Part shown: in pieces, positions 44,510-54,107 of the stretch | How positions within the stretch are numbered: position 1 is the stretch's first letter | Layout: each line of letters starts with the position of its first letter | DNA from: Lentinula raphanica | Lineage: Eukaryota > Basidiomycota > Agaricomycetes > Agaricales > Omphalotaceae | Direction of reading: 5' to 3' | Length of the DNA stretch: 64,000 bases | Assembly (NCBI GenBank): GCA_027919835.1 | Contig: JANVFP010000034.1 | Span: 248,001 to 312,000, forward strand | Notes under the pieces: generated by a model | The model's input: the letters and a program-made list of their open reading frames with translations, nothing else | The model's database searches: none | What the model was told of the DNA's origin: nothing | Made by a program: the position numbers and the translations under genes

Positions 44510-46846
44510 ATGGGGCCTGAATCCCAAGGTGAGTGTGTATGGCTATATGCATGCTATAGTTGTGACTGTGTACATCGCTGCAAACCCCTCCACAGGTTAC
44601 AGCTTTGCCTCGCAGCCGCACTGGTTTCCTACCACTGACCCTCTTTCCTTCAACAGGCAATTATCCTAAGGGTCAATTGCGATCGGGAACTCTACGTCAG
44701 TTTCTGCCCCTTCCTTACCGTTGCCGCAGATTCAGCCTGCGCCAAACTCTCCAGGCCGAGAACCGTGCACGGATGAAAAGAGAGGAGTCGGGAGATTTTT
44801 TGGATGAAGAGGTCGAACTCGAAGAAGAGGTGGAGGTCGTGGCACAGGAGAAAGAGTTGAGCACGGAGGCCTCGGGGATTCCCACCTCCCTTGGAAAGCC
44901 CGCCCCTGTTGGAACTTCCTTCGGCCACAACAAAACCTCCAATCCACGCGTAAAAAACGCACACCAAAAAGCCAGACGCCGTGCAGAAGCTCAAGCCCGC
45001 GAGGCTCAGGGGGGGATCAAACCGGTAGGGGTTCTACGTGCACAGGAAGCTGCTGTGCTTCCAGTCACGGATTTCCAGATGGCATCGCTCCCTGTCTCTA
45101 CCACTGCAGCTGAGGCTGTAACTTTTATGCATAACAAGTGGGCAACTGCCTGAGGCCTGTTTTGCATTACCAAGGGGCAGTTGCCTACCACTCAATAAGC
45201 CTCACTATATCTCACTATAGCAGTGGATGTAATGCATAACAACTTGGGCAACATGTTATGCATAACATATAGGCAAAAACATTTTTCAATATTTTTGAAA
45301 AAAACAATTAATTGTATCTTTTGAAATATCCATTTTTGGAAAAAACTGACACCCCCTATAAGGGGTCTTTTTTTTAAGGTCTATCAATATATCCTCAACC
45401 CCTAACCCCTAACCCAACCCCTAACCACCCTAACCCCTAACCAAACCCCTAACCCTAACCTAACCCAACCCCTAACCCCCTAACCCTTTTTGGCCTATGT
45501 TTGGCACTGAATCAGACCCCTCCCTAATGTTGGGGTTAGCATAGCTAACCCCAACGGGAGGGGCCTGATTCAGTGCTTAATCCCAGTTTAAATATTCATT
45601 TATTGGCTGAGTGGGCAACTGCCCCTTAGTAATGCAAAACAGGGCTCAGGCAGTTGCCCACTCATTATGCATAAAACCTACAGCTACAGGTGACCACTGC
45701 TTGGACAGGCAAGAGGGCTTCCCCTAGTCTCGGTTCAGCCTGGCAGAGCCTAGAAACGCTTCGTGACAAGGAGGGGTTTGAAGTGTTTGACTGGGATGGG
45801 AGGTAAGCCGCGGTTTTGCAACATTGTAATCACAGTTGATACATCCCCTCGCTAGGGCCTGTCATACTCTTGTGGACAACGAGGACATTGTTTGTGGAGT
45901 GCTTGCCGGAGGCCCGAGGGGGTGCGAGTGGGATGAGGTAGCAGAGGATGCAGCCGCCGCTGTGGGAAGTGCATATGATAGCATGACCTTTACCAAGAAA
46001 CAGCTGGAGTCGCGGCGGGGCAAGTTCGCCTCTTGTACCGCTGGTTATTCATACGGGGGCGGCAGGGAAATCGTCGGAAATGTCCGAATCAATGGGAAGA
46101 AAAACAAGGGGGCTATTGAGACCCTCTTGAGTCAGAAGAGCATTCAACGGATTGTTGGCTTTACTCATGGTTCGTGACGTCAGGTATAATTGACCAACCA
46201 AGAAAATGCTTACCTCTCTGCAGATATGTTCAAGACGTTTGCCCATAAACCTTACATGCAATACAAGGAAACAGCTGAGGCGCTCCAAGCTCGCCATCCG
46301 TACCTCCGTCCGACCTCGCACAAGACTCCTTTTGCCGCTACCACTTTCAACATGGGACCCCATTCATTCTCCCCTCCTCACGTCGATGAGGGCAATAACG
46401 CTTGTGGGTGGTGCGTGGTCACTGCCCTAGGACCGTTCGACCCAGACAAAGGTGGACATCTTGTGCTCTGGAACATGAAGTTGATCATTCGATTCCCCCC
46501 TGGTGCTTCCATTCTCTTTCCTTCTGCGCTTGTTACACATTCAAACATCCCCATCTTGCCACATGAAAAGAGGTACTCGATGGTTCAGTACTCCGCTGGA
46601 GGTTTATTTCGTTGGCGATACAACGGTTTTCAATCCGACAAAGCTTTTTTGGCTTCAGCTACCTCTTCTCAGTTGAAAAAGCGCGAGCGGGATCGTCAGC
46701 TGCGCTGGAAGTCCGGCCTTGATAATTTTTCCCGCTGGGAGGATATTCAGAATGGAAATTGGAAGGGTGACCAGGAAGATGGAGGGCCTTCTAATGCTGA
46801 TGTTGATGCTCGCCCCACCAAACGGTTTAAATATCTTTCTCAGTAG
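44510..46846 (+). CDS. TET/JBP-family 2-oxoglutarate dioxygenase, element-encoded
   Basis: A first short exon (MGPESQ, 44510) appears spliced to a long exon with KNAHQKARRRAEAQAREAQG (basic), closed by a GT donor at 45118. A ~570-bp intron containing a small transposon ends at 45689. Then VTTAWTGKRASPSLGSAWQSLETLRDK, GCEWDEVAEDAAAAVG, CTAGYSYGGGREIVGNVR and IQRIVGFTH. The final exon holds AATTFNMGPHSFSPPHVDEGNNACGWCVVTALG with the HxD iron ligands, GGHLVLWNMKLIIRFPPGASILFPSALVTHSN with the distal His, and RYSMVQYSAGGLFRW with the 2OG-binding Arg region. This order matches the basidiomycete TET/JBP family, which oxidises 5-methylcytosine and is known to be spread with KDZ-type transposons. Key residues are intact. 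The N-terminal exon structure is tentative. Confidence 0.8.
45395..45487 (+). repeat. Telomere-like CCCTAA-type repeats, interstitial
   Basis: About 90 bp of CCCCTAA/CCCTAA/CCTAACC variants in irregular order. Their position in the middle of a small TIR element within a gene excludes a chromosome end. Confidence 0.85.
45504..45576. repeat. Long hairpin inside the intronic element
   Basis: GCACTGAATCAG..CCCCTCCC..TTGGGGTTAGC on the left pairs with GCTAACCCCAA..GGGAGGGG..CTGATTCAGTGC on the right, with only ATA as loop and a few mismatches or bulges. It may be a remnant of a smaller nested palindromic element. Confidence 0.75.
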
Positions 46847-47187
46847 CATGACAACCGTCGAAATACACCGAATACTTGAGTTCGAGCTGACAGTGACTGG
46901 ATTACTTGCTTTATTGCAAGGACATTACTGAAAGCCAGGCAAAAAGGGAACAAGAAAATATATATCCAACGGATGAACTACAACTTGGAACAAATATCAA
47001 GAGTATGCAACCATGATAATGTCGGTCCCTTTGACGGTGGACAGCCAATCAATGACATGAAGGCCTCCTGCACCACGTTCAACCAAAATAGACCACCTCT
47101 ATGCATCATCAATAAACGTCCACAGTGCATCTTGCTTCTTGAAATTGTGATGTATAATATCCAACGTCGACGGTACCTGCTACAGCA
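46847..47187. other. Spacer, no gene seen
   Basis: About 340 bp after the TET stop codon. AT-rich, no motif. Its right end (CTGCTACAGCAG before TGACAGCACC) could be a splice acceptor of a lost upstream exon. Confidence 0.35.
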
Positions 47188-47747
47188 GTGACAGCACCAG
47201 GGCGCTCGCGTCCTACTCCTAATGCTTCTGCACCTTTACCTGGTGACTCCGCCTCCGCTTCAGCGTCGACATCCAAGCCACGGAAGAAGCGTGCAAAGAC
47301 GAAACACGACGACAAGTCTTTCAAGCCCGATCCTTCACCTTTTCATTCCGACGATAACGATATGGATGTGGACGATTCGGCGTCTGCATCTGCTGGTCCT
47401 TGGAAGGCAAAGCGAGCGACCAAGAACATCAAAACGGCGATGAAGCAGAAAGGAAAGGCGAAAGACAACCGTGGGGATACCCCATCGTCGAAAAACAACG
47501 TTGATTTCCCAAGTGGATCTGATAATAGATCCAGTCCTTCGCCCCAGAATCAGCCCGAGTCTGCATCAGGCGATGAAGGTCGGCAGCGTAGAAACAGTCA
47601 TCGGCATAATGTGTCGTTTGCACTTGATTCTAATGCTGGCTCATCGTCCTCTCCGAATCCGAAGAGCACGACTGGGGTTTCTGGAAAACCACGCTCTTCA
47701 GCTGCCCGTTCACGCACGCAAAAGCGTCGGGTTCGAACGCCTCATCT
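47188..47747 (+). pseudogene. Basic Ser-rich open fragment, probably captured exon
   Basis: An open stretch of about 180 codons: TAPGRSRPTPNASAPLPGD, SKPRKKRAKTKHDDKSFK, MDVDDSASASAGPWKAKRATKNI, SGDEGRQRRNSHRHNVSFAL, ending RSRTQKRRVRTPHLF. It is disordered and nuclear-like, without a domain. Homology-like content stops exactly where GH20 sequence begins (about 47748), which suggests a fragment joined to the next one and not a complete gene. Origin unknown. Confidence 0.45.
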
Positions 47748-48460
47748 TTTTTCGTTGATCCCACTATCGAGATCATCGTCGATTCTGCTTTCGCAGAGGT
47801 TTCTGATGGACCCGGTCAACCGAGTCTGTTTGGCTTTGCGCAGACGTTTCGAGAAGATCTCATGTCTGTCACCGGGTTCACTGACCTCCCTCAGGTCCAG
47901 AACGCCAGTGTATCCTCGGTCACTTCGTCAACAGTGTTCTTGCCGTTGGGTGTATCCAACTCTTTCAACCTGATGTTCAATGGGGAAATCTCAGGCGAGG
48001 GTTACGAGTTTGAAATTACGGAGAGCGTATATACGATCAGAGGTGTAGAGGTACTTGGTGCTTGGTGGGGTAGGTTTTTCGTGATATCCCTTCCGAACTC
48101 TTGTATCAAACTAACGACGTTTATAGGAACAAGAACACTTCTACAACAAGTGATCCTTTCCATCGCCAGTGGTTCTAATCCTGCTCAAATACCTACCGGC
48201 GTAGGCGAGGATAATCCTGGCTGGGAAGTCAGAGGGTTCATGCTCGATGCTGGGCGTCATTGGTTCGAGATACCATTCTTAGGTCTGTTATGTTTACTTG
48301 ATCAACCACGTAACGCCATGTTGACTGTTCATTCCATTCAGCTGACCTCTGCACTTACGCCTCCTTCTTCAAGCTCAACGAATTCCACCTTCACGCTTCG
48401 GATTTCATCTGGAATCCCTGCTTCTTGTACAACTCTGATAACACATCATGGCGTTTGTTG

Positions 48461-49228
48461 TAGAGATGCTCACGAGTGGCAAGTGTTGACAAGTACTCGT
48501 GAGTTTATTCGTACTCGTGACTCACGAGTCAAGTGTTTTATTTATACGAGTGTACTCGTGGCACGAGTGTATACTCGAGTCATGATCATCAAATTGTATT
48601 GACAAGTACTCGTGCAATTTATTCGCGAGTATTCTCCTGTACTCGTGAGTATTTCTACTATTAACCCTGCACATGACTTTTCTCAGTGGCTATGTGGCTA
48701 TTATAAATTTTTGTGTTAGAGTCACAGCCACTGCCTATTATAATTAATAGGAGAAAAGGAGTAATATAGTCTAACATATGTCATATGTAAGAAAATGTGA
48801 ATGGTGAAGTGGTTAAAGGCGCCGACTCTGGAGTAAGGTCAAGGCCTTCCTTTAACTTCCTTCAGAGTTCAAATCCCCCTCATGGCAACTTTACCTAGCA
48901 GTAAATCTGAATATTGTTCTTGCTTCAAAGCATAATAATACATGTTTCGGTACTGTATATTTATTAAAAGCTATAAAAATTAAGGTAACAAGTATTAAAA
49001 CACTCGAGTGTATTTTTCAATACTCGAGTCTTTCCTCTATATACTCGAGTAGATACTCGAGTCACGATTTGGATAAATTACCTTGAATATTCGTGGCACT
49101 CGCACTCGAGTGTCTGTTACTTAGAAACACTCGAGTATAGACTCGAGTCACAGTTGCTGATTTTGAGTGACGAATATTCGTGTCACGAGTGGCAAGTACA
49201 CTCGAGTGTGCACTCGTGAGCACCTCTA
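48461..49228. mobile_element. hAT-like non-autonomous element, 768 bp, 8-bp TSD
   Basis: TAGAGATGCTCACGAGTG at the left and the complement of TAGAGGTGCTCACGAGTG at the right; flanked by the exact 8-bp duplication GTTTGTTG (48453-48460 and 49229-49236). TAGAG-type TIR plus 8-bp duplication is the hAT signature. The interior has many copies of ACTCGAGTG/CACGAGT words and a tRNA-like segment; no transposase. Its removal restores the GH20 reading through YNSDN..LYTGFRF. Confidence 0.88.
48797..48890 (+). repeat. tRNA-like (SINE-type) segment with A and B boxes
   Basis: TGGTGAAGTGG (48802-48812) fits the Pol III A box and GAGTTCAAATCC (48865-48876) fits the B box, 52 bp apart as in a tRNA with a long variable arm. 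The arms do not fold into an obvious acceptor stem, so it is a tRNA-derived relic and not a working tRNA gene. Confidence 0.45.
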
Positions 49229-49912
49229 GTTTGTTGTACACCGGATTCCGTTTCCAACCTCCCGCTTCCTCGCCGATCTTTGGTCTTGTTCCAGAGCTCA
49301 ATGAGAGCTGGACCAAAGATCAGTTCACCTCTCTTCAAACAACTTGTGCGAACCACGGAGTGAAGATCATCCCAGAGATCGATACTCCTGCGCATTCGCT
49401 GGTGATCCTTCTGGCACCCTGGACCTTCTGAACCTCACATACCCAGAGACTATACCTACTCTCAAAGAAATCTGGAATGCAATCCTTCCATGGTTCACAT
49501 CGGATGAAGTCTCAATCGGCGCAGATGAATACGATGCATCATTAGCGAGCGACTACATCTCATTCGTCAATGAATAGCACGACTACATCGCCAGCACCAG
49601 CGGAAAGTCGATTAGAATCTGGGGAACGAACGAGCCTAGCTCGACCGAATCCATCAACACGAACGTGACTATCCAGCACTGGTGGTTTCCCGGCGGCTCG
49701 ATCCCTGTCCAGCTCATGGACCAAGGCTATAGTATCATCAACTCCGACCAAGTCTTCCTCTACCTCGACGGTAAATTCGCTGACGGCGGTCAGTTCCCTT
49801 GATCACTCAACACTACCCTGCTCTGGTCCGAGTTTTCTACTCCGGATGGATCGACACAAGGCGGCAGGGCACCGAATATCTTCTCATCCACTGATGCCTC
49901 CGTCAACTACCC

Positions 49913-51255
49913 TCTTCAACACAGCAGCACAAACACTGGGGGGCTCTGTGACGTTTGCCCCTGCCCCTCCCGTCTTCTTCTCTCATTCACAGTCCAGCTC
50001 TGTCCAGAACACTCCCTCCGCTCCTTTTGCGGCCCCGAACGCAAATCCTGATGCCCTAGTCGAGCGTGTGATCAATGTTCAAACTTGTCCTCTTTGTCAT
50101 CGGCCGCGATTGAACGCGAAAGCTGAGGTGGACATTGTCACCCACCTTGCTATTTGCGCATCGCAGGATTGGAACAAGGTTGATCGTATCATGGTTGGCA
50201 ACTTTGTCACTGCCAGTCAAGCACAGAGAAAATGGTACACGAGGATCATCGGAAAGATGAGTAGCGGCAACTACAAACTAGGCGCAGTAAGTGTTTTAGT
50301 TTGTTTTCTTATCGTCTTCTATCAACTCACCACGTGTAGAATTCGGCCAACATCATCGTGCAAAACCGCTTGACAGGCCAACTAGAAGAAGAGAAGATGC
50401 AAGTGTACGTGAGACTCGGTATCCGTCTACTCTACAAGGTACTTTCTGTCGAGTGTCTAGCTCGATCAGTCGCTGATGTTTTCGCGTATTCTAAAGGGAA
50501 TGAAGTCTCGTATGGAAGGCTCCCGTGCCCGGAGTCTCCTCAAATCACTGTCGATCAAACAGGGCATCAAGTACGATTCTCCAGACAGTGTTCGGGACAT
50601 CTTGCCCTTCATCGAGTTCCACAAACTCGATATGCGCGAAGTCAGAGATCCAGTTCAAAGTTTCAAAACATTCATTCAATTTTTTTATCGGTAAGCTTTG
50701 ATTCATCTCGCAACTTACTTTGTGATCTAATCTTCCCGCTTTCAGCAAACTCAAACCAGACGCACGCCCTGTTGATTCTCCCTCTGACCCTTATCGTCTC
50801 GTCTCTGCCGCAGACTGTCGATTCATGGCGTTTGAATCCGTGAGCGAGGCAACCAGGCTCTGGATCAAAGGAAGGGAGTTCAGTGTTGGAAGGTTATTAG
50901 GGAATGCATACAAGGTAAGTTTTCAAAAGTATCTCTCTCCCTGTGGTCTAATCATAATTTCGATTCAGGCTGAAGCACAACGATATAACGGCGGTGCATT
51001 GGCAATCTTTAGGCTCGCGCCAGAAGACTACCATCGGTTCCTTTCGCCTGTGGATGGGAAGATAGGGAAAATGACTTACATTTCTGGAGAGTATTATACC
51101 GTCAACGTATGGAAGTTTCGTGACTATCCAAAAAAAATTGCGCTGAACAGTAAATTTTCTCTAGCCACAAGCTATTCGCACTGCTCTCGATGTATACGGA
51201 GAGAACGCTAGGAACATCGTGCCCATTGACTCGCCGCAATTTGGGCATGTTATGG
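49913..51255 (+). pseudogene. Phosphatidylserine decarboxylase 2 (PSD2) fragment
   Basis: Starts abruptly with LFNTAAQTLGGSVTFAP, then VINVQTCPLCHRPRL (zinc-like linker), [53 protein letters not shown] and [17 protein letters not shown]. It goes on with [46 protein letters not shown] and ALAIFRLAPEDYHRF. After GEYYTVN it passes through a disturbed joint to AIRTALDVYGENAR and IVPIDSPQFGHV, then stops. Introns are kept. The N-terminal C2 domains and the C-terminal LGST/GGST autoprocessing motif that makes the pyruvoyl cofactor are missing, so it cannot be an active decarboxylase. Confidence 0.82.
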
Positions 51256-51912
51256 CTGATATCCGACAAACCTTCGTTGATACCTTTGGCAGCAGCGATG
51301 CTCCCCCCAGCAGATATCGTACAAACTCCCATGCGCCATCGAACGCGGGGTTGTCGTCTCCGACTAGGAACTGGCGTCCCTCGTCCAGGAGATGGGGAGG
51401 GTGGGAGTTGAGTTCGTGGGCCATGAGGATACGGTGGGGTTTCATACGGTGGGGTTTCATTGGGCACTGGAAGGCGGAGAGGTGATGCATGAAGGACGGT
51501 TGCTAGGATACGTAGAAGGTGCGTAATTGGAAGTCGTATATGTGTGATCACTCCCTTGTGTTTGGGGGTGTGGTTGGGGAGGGTAGGTGTTAGGTGTAGA
51601 AAGCAGCAGCATAGTTGTCTTGAGTCGGATGGTAGTATTCGTCCCACGTCCAGAGTGCCACCGCAGTGAAACATGTTGATGAGGCTGGGAGAAATAAAGC
51701 TCAGTAGAGCATCGTACTAGCAAGTTGAGAACACGTAGCTTATTGAAATTGATATGTATGTATATTTGATGAGGTTGAACGGCCTGTGTGGCAGTGTAGG
51801 CCTGAATTCTTCAAATATTGACTTCAATATACAAAGCAAGCAAGTCATATAGCAATCATCCTGGCTGAAGTTTGAGTACCAGGATATTTCAGTGGAAAAA
51901 AAAAATCTTACC
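51256..51912. other. No supported gene
   Basis: About 650 bp after the PSD2 fragment. The plus-frame continuation (DIRQTFVDTFGSSDAPPSRY..) is not PSD-like, and a minus-strand frame of 190 codons at 51102-51674 overlaps the PSD fragment and has no motif. A 16-bp direct duplication ATACGGTGGGGTTTCAT occurs at about 51428 and 51445. Confidence 0.35.
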
Positions 51913-52526
51913 TCACTCATTCGCCGCCCTTACAAGCAGGGGGTGTATAAATTCTTCCCAAACCGCAAATATGTCTACCGACGTCTCTGCGACGCGGAAA
52001 CTAAAGATCTCTTGATGGTGTCGTTCGCCTTGTAAGATCGCTTGACTTGAGTGGACAAGTCCGATGAGATAATTTGATATGTACATTTCGGGCAATGCTT
52101 TCGTGGTCTGTCTGTGCAGATCCCTTCGATCAAGAGGTGGGCGAGAGATTCTAACACACAATGAGTTTGGTTTTGGTCGGAACAGAACAAACGTATACCA
52201 GCTCGTCGCCGGTGGGCAACGGGAAGGGTATCCATCCAGATTCGGGTAGGACAAGGACATTGATGGTCCCATTCCCTCCTCCGACGCGCGAAATTACTGG
52301 TCATTCCGACCTTGAAATCAACCCCGTTATCGAGATAGGCGTATAACACGCCGCAGCCATCGGCGGGGGATATTGGCTGCGATTTCCGCTTTTTGTATAG
52401 CGCGGCCAATCGAGTAGGAGACCGTTTGTGCACGAGAGCAGCGTCCTCATTCAATCTGTGATTATATGCGGGCGCCTCCTGCATAAAATGACAAGGGGAG
52501 GAGGATCCTAGCAGATTTTGAGCCAT
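51913..52526 (-). CDS. GIY-YIG/T5orf172-like domain protein
   Basis: Three exons: start MAQNLLGSSSPCHFMQEAPAYNHRL (52526), a basic stretch RLAALYKKRKSQ, then GVLYAYLDNGVDFKVGMTSNFARRRREWDHQCPCPTRIWMDTLPVAHRRRA. An intron follows, then ESLAHLLIEGICTDRPRKHCPKC, an intron, ERHHQEIFSFRV and ..WEEFIHPLLVRAANE. The YxYxxxxxxFKVGMTxxxxRRxxEW core and the following ..AESLAHLLLE.. match T5orf172/MUG113 proteins of the GIY-YIG nuclease superfamily that are frequent in mushrooms. About 150 residues. A nuclease role is inferred from the fold only. It is the last gene before the right end of the element. Confidence 0.7.
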
Positions 52527-53496
52527 ATATGCCTATTTAGACAGGTGGGAGTAAAAGGGGTGTGGCAAGGGAAGGGGGGACCTAGTATTAGAGGTTGATG
52601 AGGGAGGGGAAGGGGGGGAAAGGGAGGAAAGAATGAGAAGTTATCAGAATCAATGCTGTTATATAGAAGAATTCACAGAGCTTATCTGGATAGATGGGAT
52701 CGACTAGATAGATGGGATCGATTGGAAGCTTGCTGAGTCTGAAGTAGACATGCATGCTAGCATATATCGTACATAATGCCTACAGGTACTCTACCCCCCT
52801 CATACAGGTATATAAAGTAACCGTGGCACACGGTTTGTGCTCGCGAAGGAAGCATGAAATCCAGTCTATTGCACGTAGTTACTTTATGTACATACATTAG
52901 AGATACAGTCTTCAACCAAGAGAAACTGATTGACCAGAGTTTTGAACGGGACGTATAGTCAGTCGGCTTTGAGAGTCACCAATGTCCTACTGGCAATGGG
53001 CAGGAATTGTGGCCAGTGGCCGTTCATGTAATGGTGTCCTATGGTGTCGCATTTAGTTCAACATCGCGCTGTTTAACTTGATAATTCTGAAAATAGACAG
53101 CATTGAAGATGACAGGCATATAAGCAGAGAGAATGAACAGGATATAGCACAAAAACTCACGAGGCTAACTTGAGGCGGCATATTGCATTCTACTGAACGA
53201 GTCCTGAATCCTTTCTCCTTCAAAGCCTCAAAGCTCAAATTTCTGCCTCATCAACCCATTCAGCAGCATGAAGAACCCATTCACCATTCAGCTAGAACAT
53301 ATCCTGAGAGTGTCAAAGAGAAAGGGCCAGATTTGAGCGGGAAATCATGCATATATGTTAGGACGAGCTCGAGCATAAAAATTCTATCGGGATTCGACTT
53401 TTACAAACAAGTACAAACTCGGACATCACTCTCTGTCCTCACACGAACCCACTTGCTTCGCTTCGCTCGCAATCACGTGACCCTGGTGGTTATGTA
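52527..53496. other. No gene seen near the right end of the element
   Basis: Nearly 1 kb, A/G-rich near 52560-52640 (GGGAGGGGAAGGGGGGAAAG), later AT-rich. Open frames lack motifs. It may hold the promoter of the GIY-YIG-like gene. Confidence 0.4.
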
Positions 53497-53525
53497 AACT
53501 CACTGAGCTATGTACTTTAACGCCC
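53497..53525. repeat. Element palindrome, degenerate copy near right end
   Basis: TAAACTCACTGAGCTATGTACTTTAACGCCC keeps the right arm and spacer (ACTGAG) of the family; the left arm is shortened. Confidence 0.5.
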
Positions 53526-53642
53526 AGTCACGATTGCCGGCCGGCCGATGTTTTTTTGTGCCGGGAAATCTTTTTTTTTTTTTGGGGGACAAAAATTTTT
53601 TCTCAGTCACGCCGCTAATCACGATCACGATCGTGATCGTTA

Positions 53643-53945
53643 GAGCCCGTTCGGATCGTTCGACATCCCGCTGTGGGATGCCAAGACGGTGGGATGGATG
53701 GCCGGCCCCCTTCCCGTGTCGCTTTGATTTCCGGCGCTAATTGACGATATCACTTATCTGCTATGATAAGACAAGCGCCTACAAGCAGATTTACCTGTTT
53801 TGGTCTGATAAAGGCATTAGATTATTACAAATGCAAGATATGATTAGATATAGCTACTTCAACGTGACACGGCTTGGGTTGCCGGAAGGTCCATCCCACC
53901 GTCTTGGCGTCCCACAGCGGGATGTGGGACAATCCGAACGGGCTC
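53643..53945. mobile_element. Harbinger-like MITE, 303 bp, TTA target duplication
   Basis: Left end GAGCCCGTTCGGATCGTTCG and the complement of the right end GAGCCCGTTCGGATTGTCCC continue as matched repeats (CATCCCGCTGTGGGA, GCCAAGACGGTGGGATGGA) for about 55 bp. TTA stands on both sides (53640-53642, 53946-53948). No coding capacity. PIF/Harbinger assignment rests on the TTA duplication and GC-rich TIR. Confidence 0.82.
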
Positions 53946-53989
53946 TTAATTCCCAAAAATTCTCAGTACACGTTTAACGTTGAAAAACT

Positions 53990-54107
53990 TTCGGCCGGTC
54001 ATCGTGACCGGCGTTTTTTTTTCCGCCGAACGTCGTGATCACGACGATATTTTTCGGTTAAGCAGTGATCACGGCGTTTTTTTTAATTCCACGAAATATT
54101 TTTTATT
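53990..54107 (-). repeat. Right subterminal repeats of giant element
   Basis: In the complement, AAAAATATCGTCGTGATCAC and CGCCGTGATCACTG mirror the left subterminal words, preceded by A-rich DNA next to the TIR. Confidence 0.7.

Larger units (their letters stand above)
45123..45676. mobile_element. 554-bp TIR element inside the TET intron
   Basis: Ends are long inverted repeats of about 75 bp: TTTTATGCATAAC.AGTGGG, CAACTGCCTGAG, CCTGTTTTGCATTAC and AAGGGGCAGTTGCC on the left match the complement on the right with few differences. It lies entirely between the GT donor at 45118 and the AG acceptor at 45689, so splicing could remove it. Inside are TTATGCATAAC words, telomere-like repeats and a hairpin. 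No transposase, so non-autonomous. No clean target duplication was identified. Confidence 0.75.
47748..49912 (+). pseudogene. GH20 beta-N-acetylhexosaminidase fragment, decayed
   Basis: Exons with retained introns read FVDPTIEIIVDSAFAEVSDG.., then GWEVRGFMLDAGRHWFEIPFL and FFKLNEFHLHASDFIWNP (across frames), YTGFRFQPP, SWTKDQFTSLQTTCANHGVK and IIPEIDTPAHS. The segment DEVSIGADEYDASLA holds the catalytic Asp-Glu pair of GH20. It is broken by a hAT-like element at 48461-49228, a deletion joining PAHSL to GDPSGTLDL with frameshift near 49400, and in-frame stops after FVNE (about 49575) and GGQFP (about 49800). The end, NIFSSTDASVNYP, is fused directly to PSD2 sequence. Retained introns mean it was captured as genomic DNA, not cDNA. 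Confidence 0.78.

Noticed and set aside
45395..45487. Chromosome end or assembly artefact because of telomere-like repeats
   Set aside because: The repeats are irregular, lie inside a small TIR element within a TET intron, and coding sequence continues on both sides.
48797..48890. Functional tRNA gene
   Set aside because: A and B boxes are present but no acceptor stem or anticodon arm could be folded; it is inside a repetitive hAT-like element.
49913..51255. Functional phosphatidylserine decarboxylase gene
   Set aside because: Lacks N-terminal domains and the C-terminal self-processing motif and begins in GH20 sequence.
51102..51674. 190-codon minus-strand open frame
   Set aside because: Overlaps the PSD2 fragment antisense and shows no domain; His/Pro-rich by composition only.
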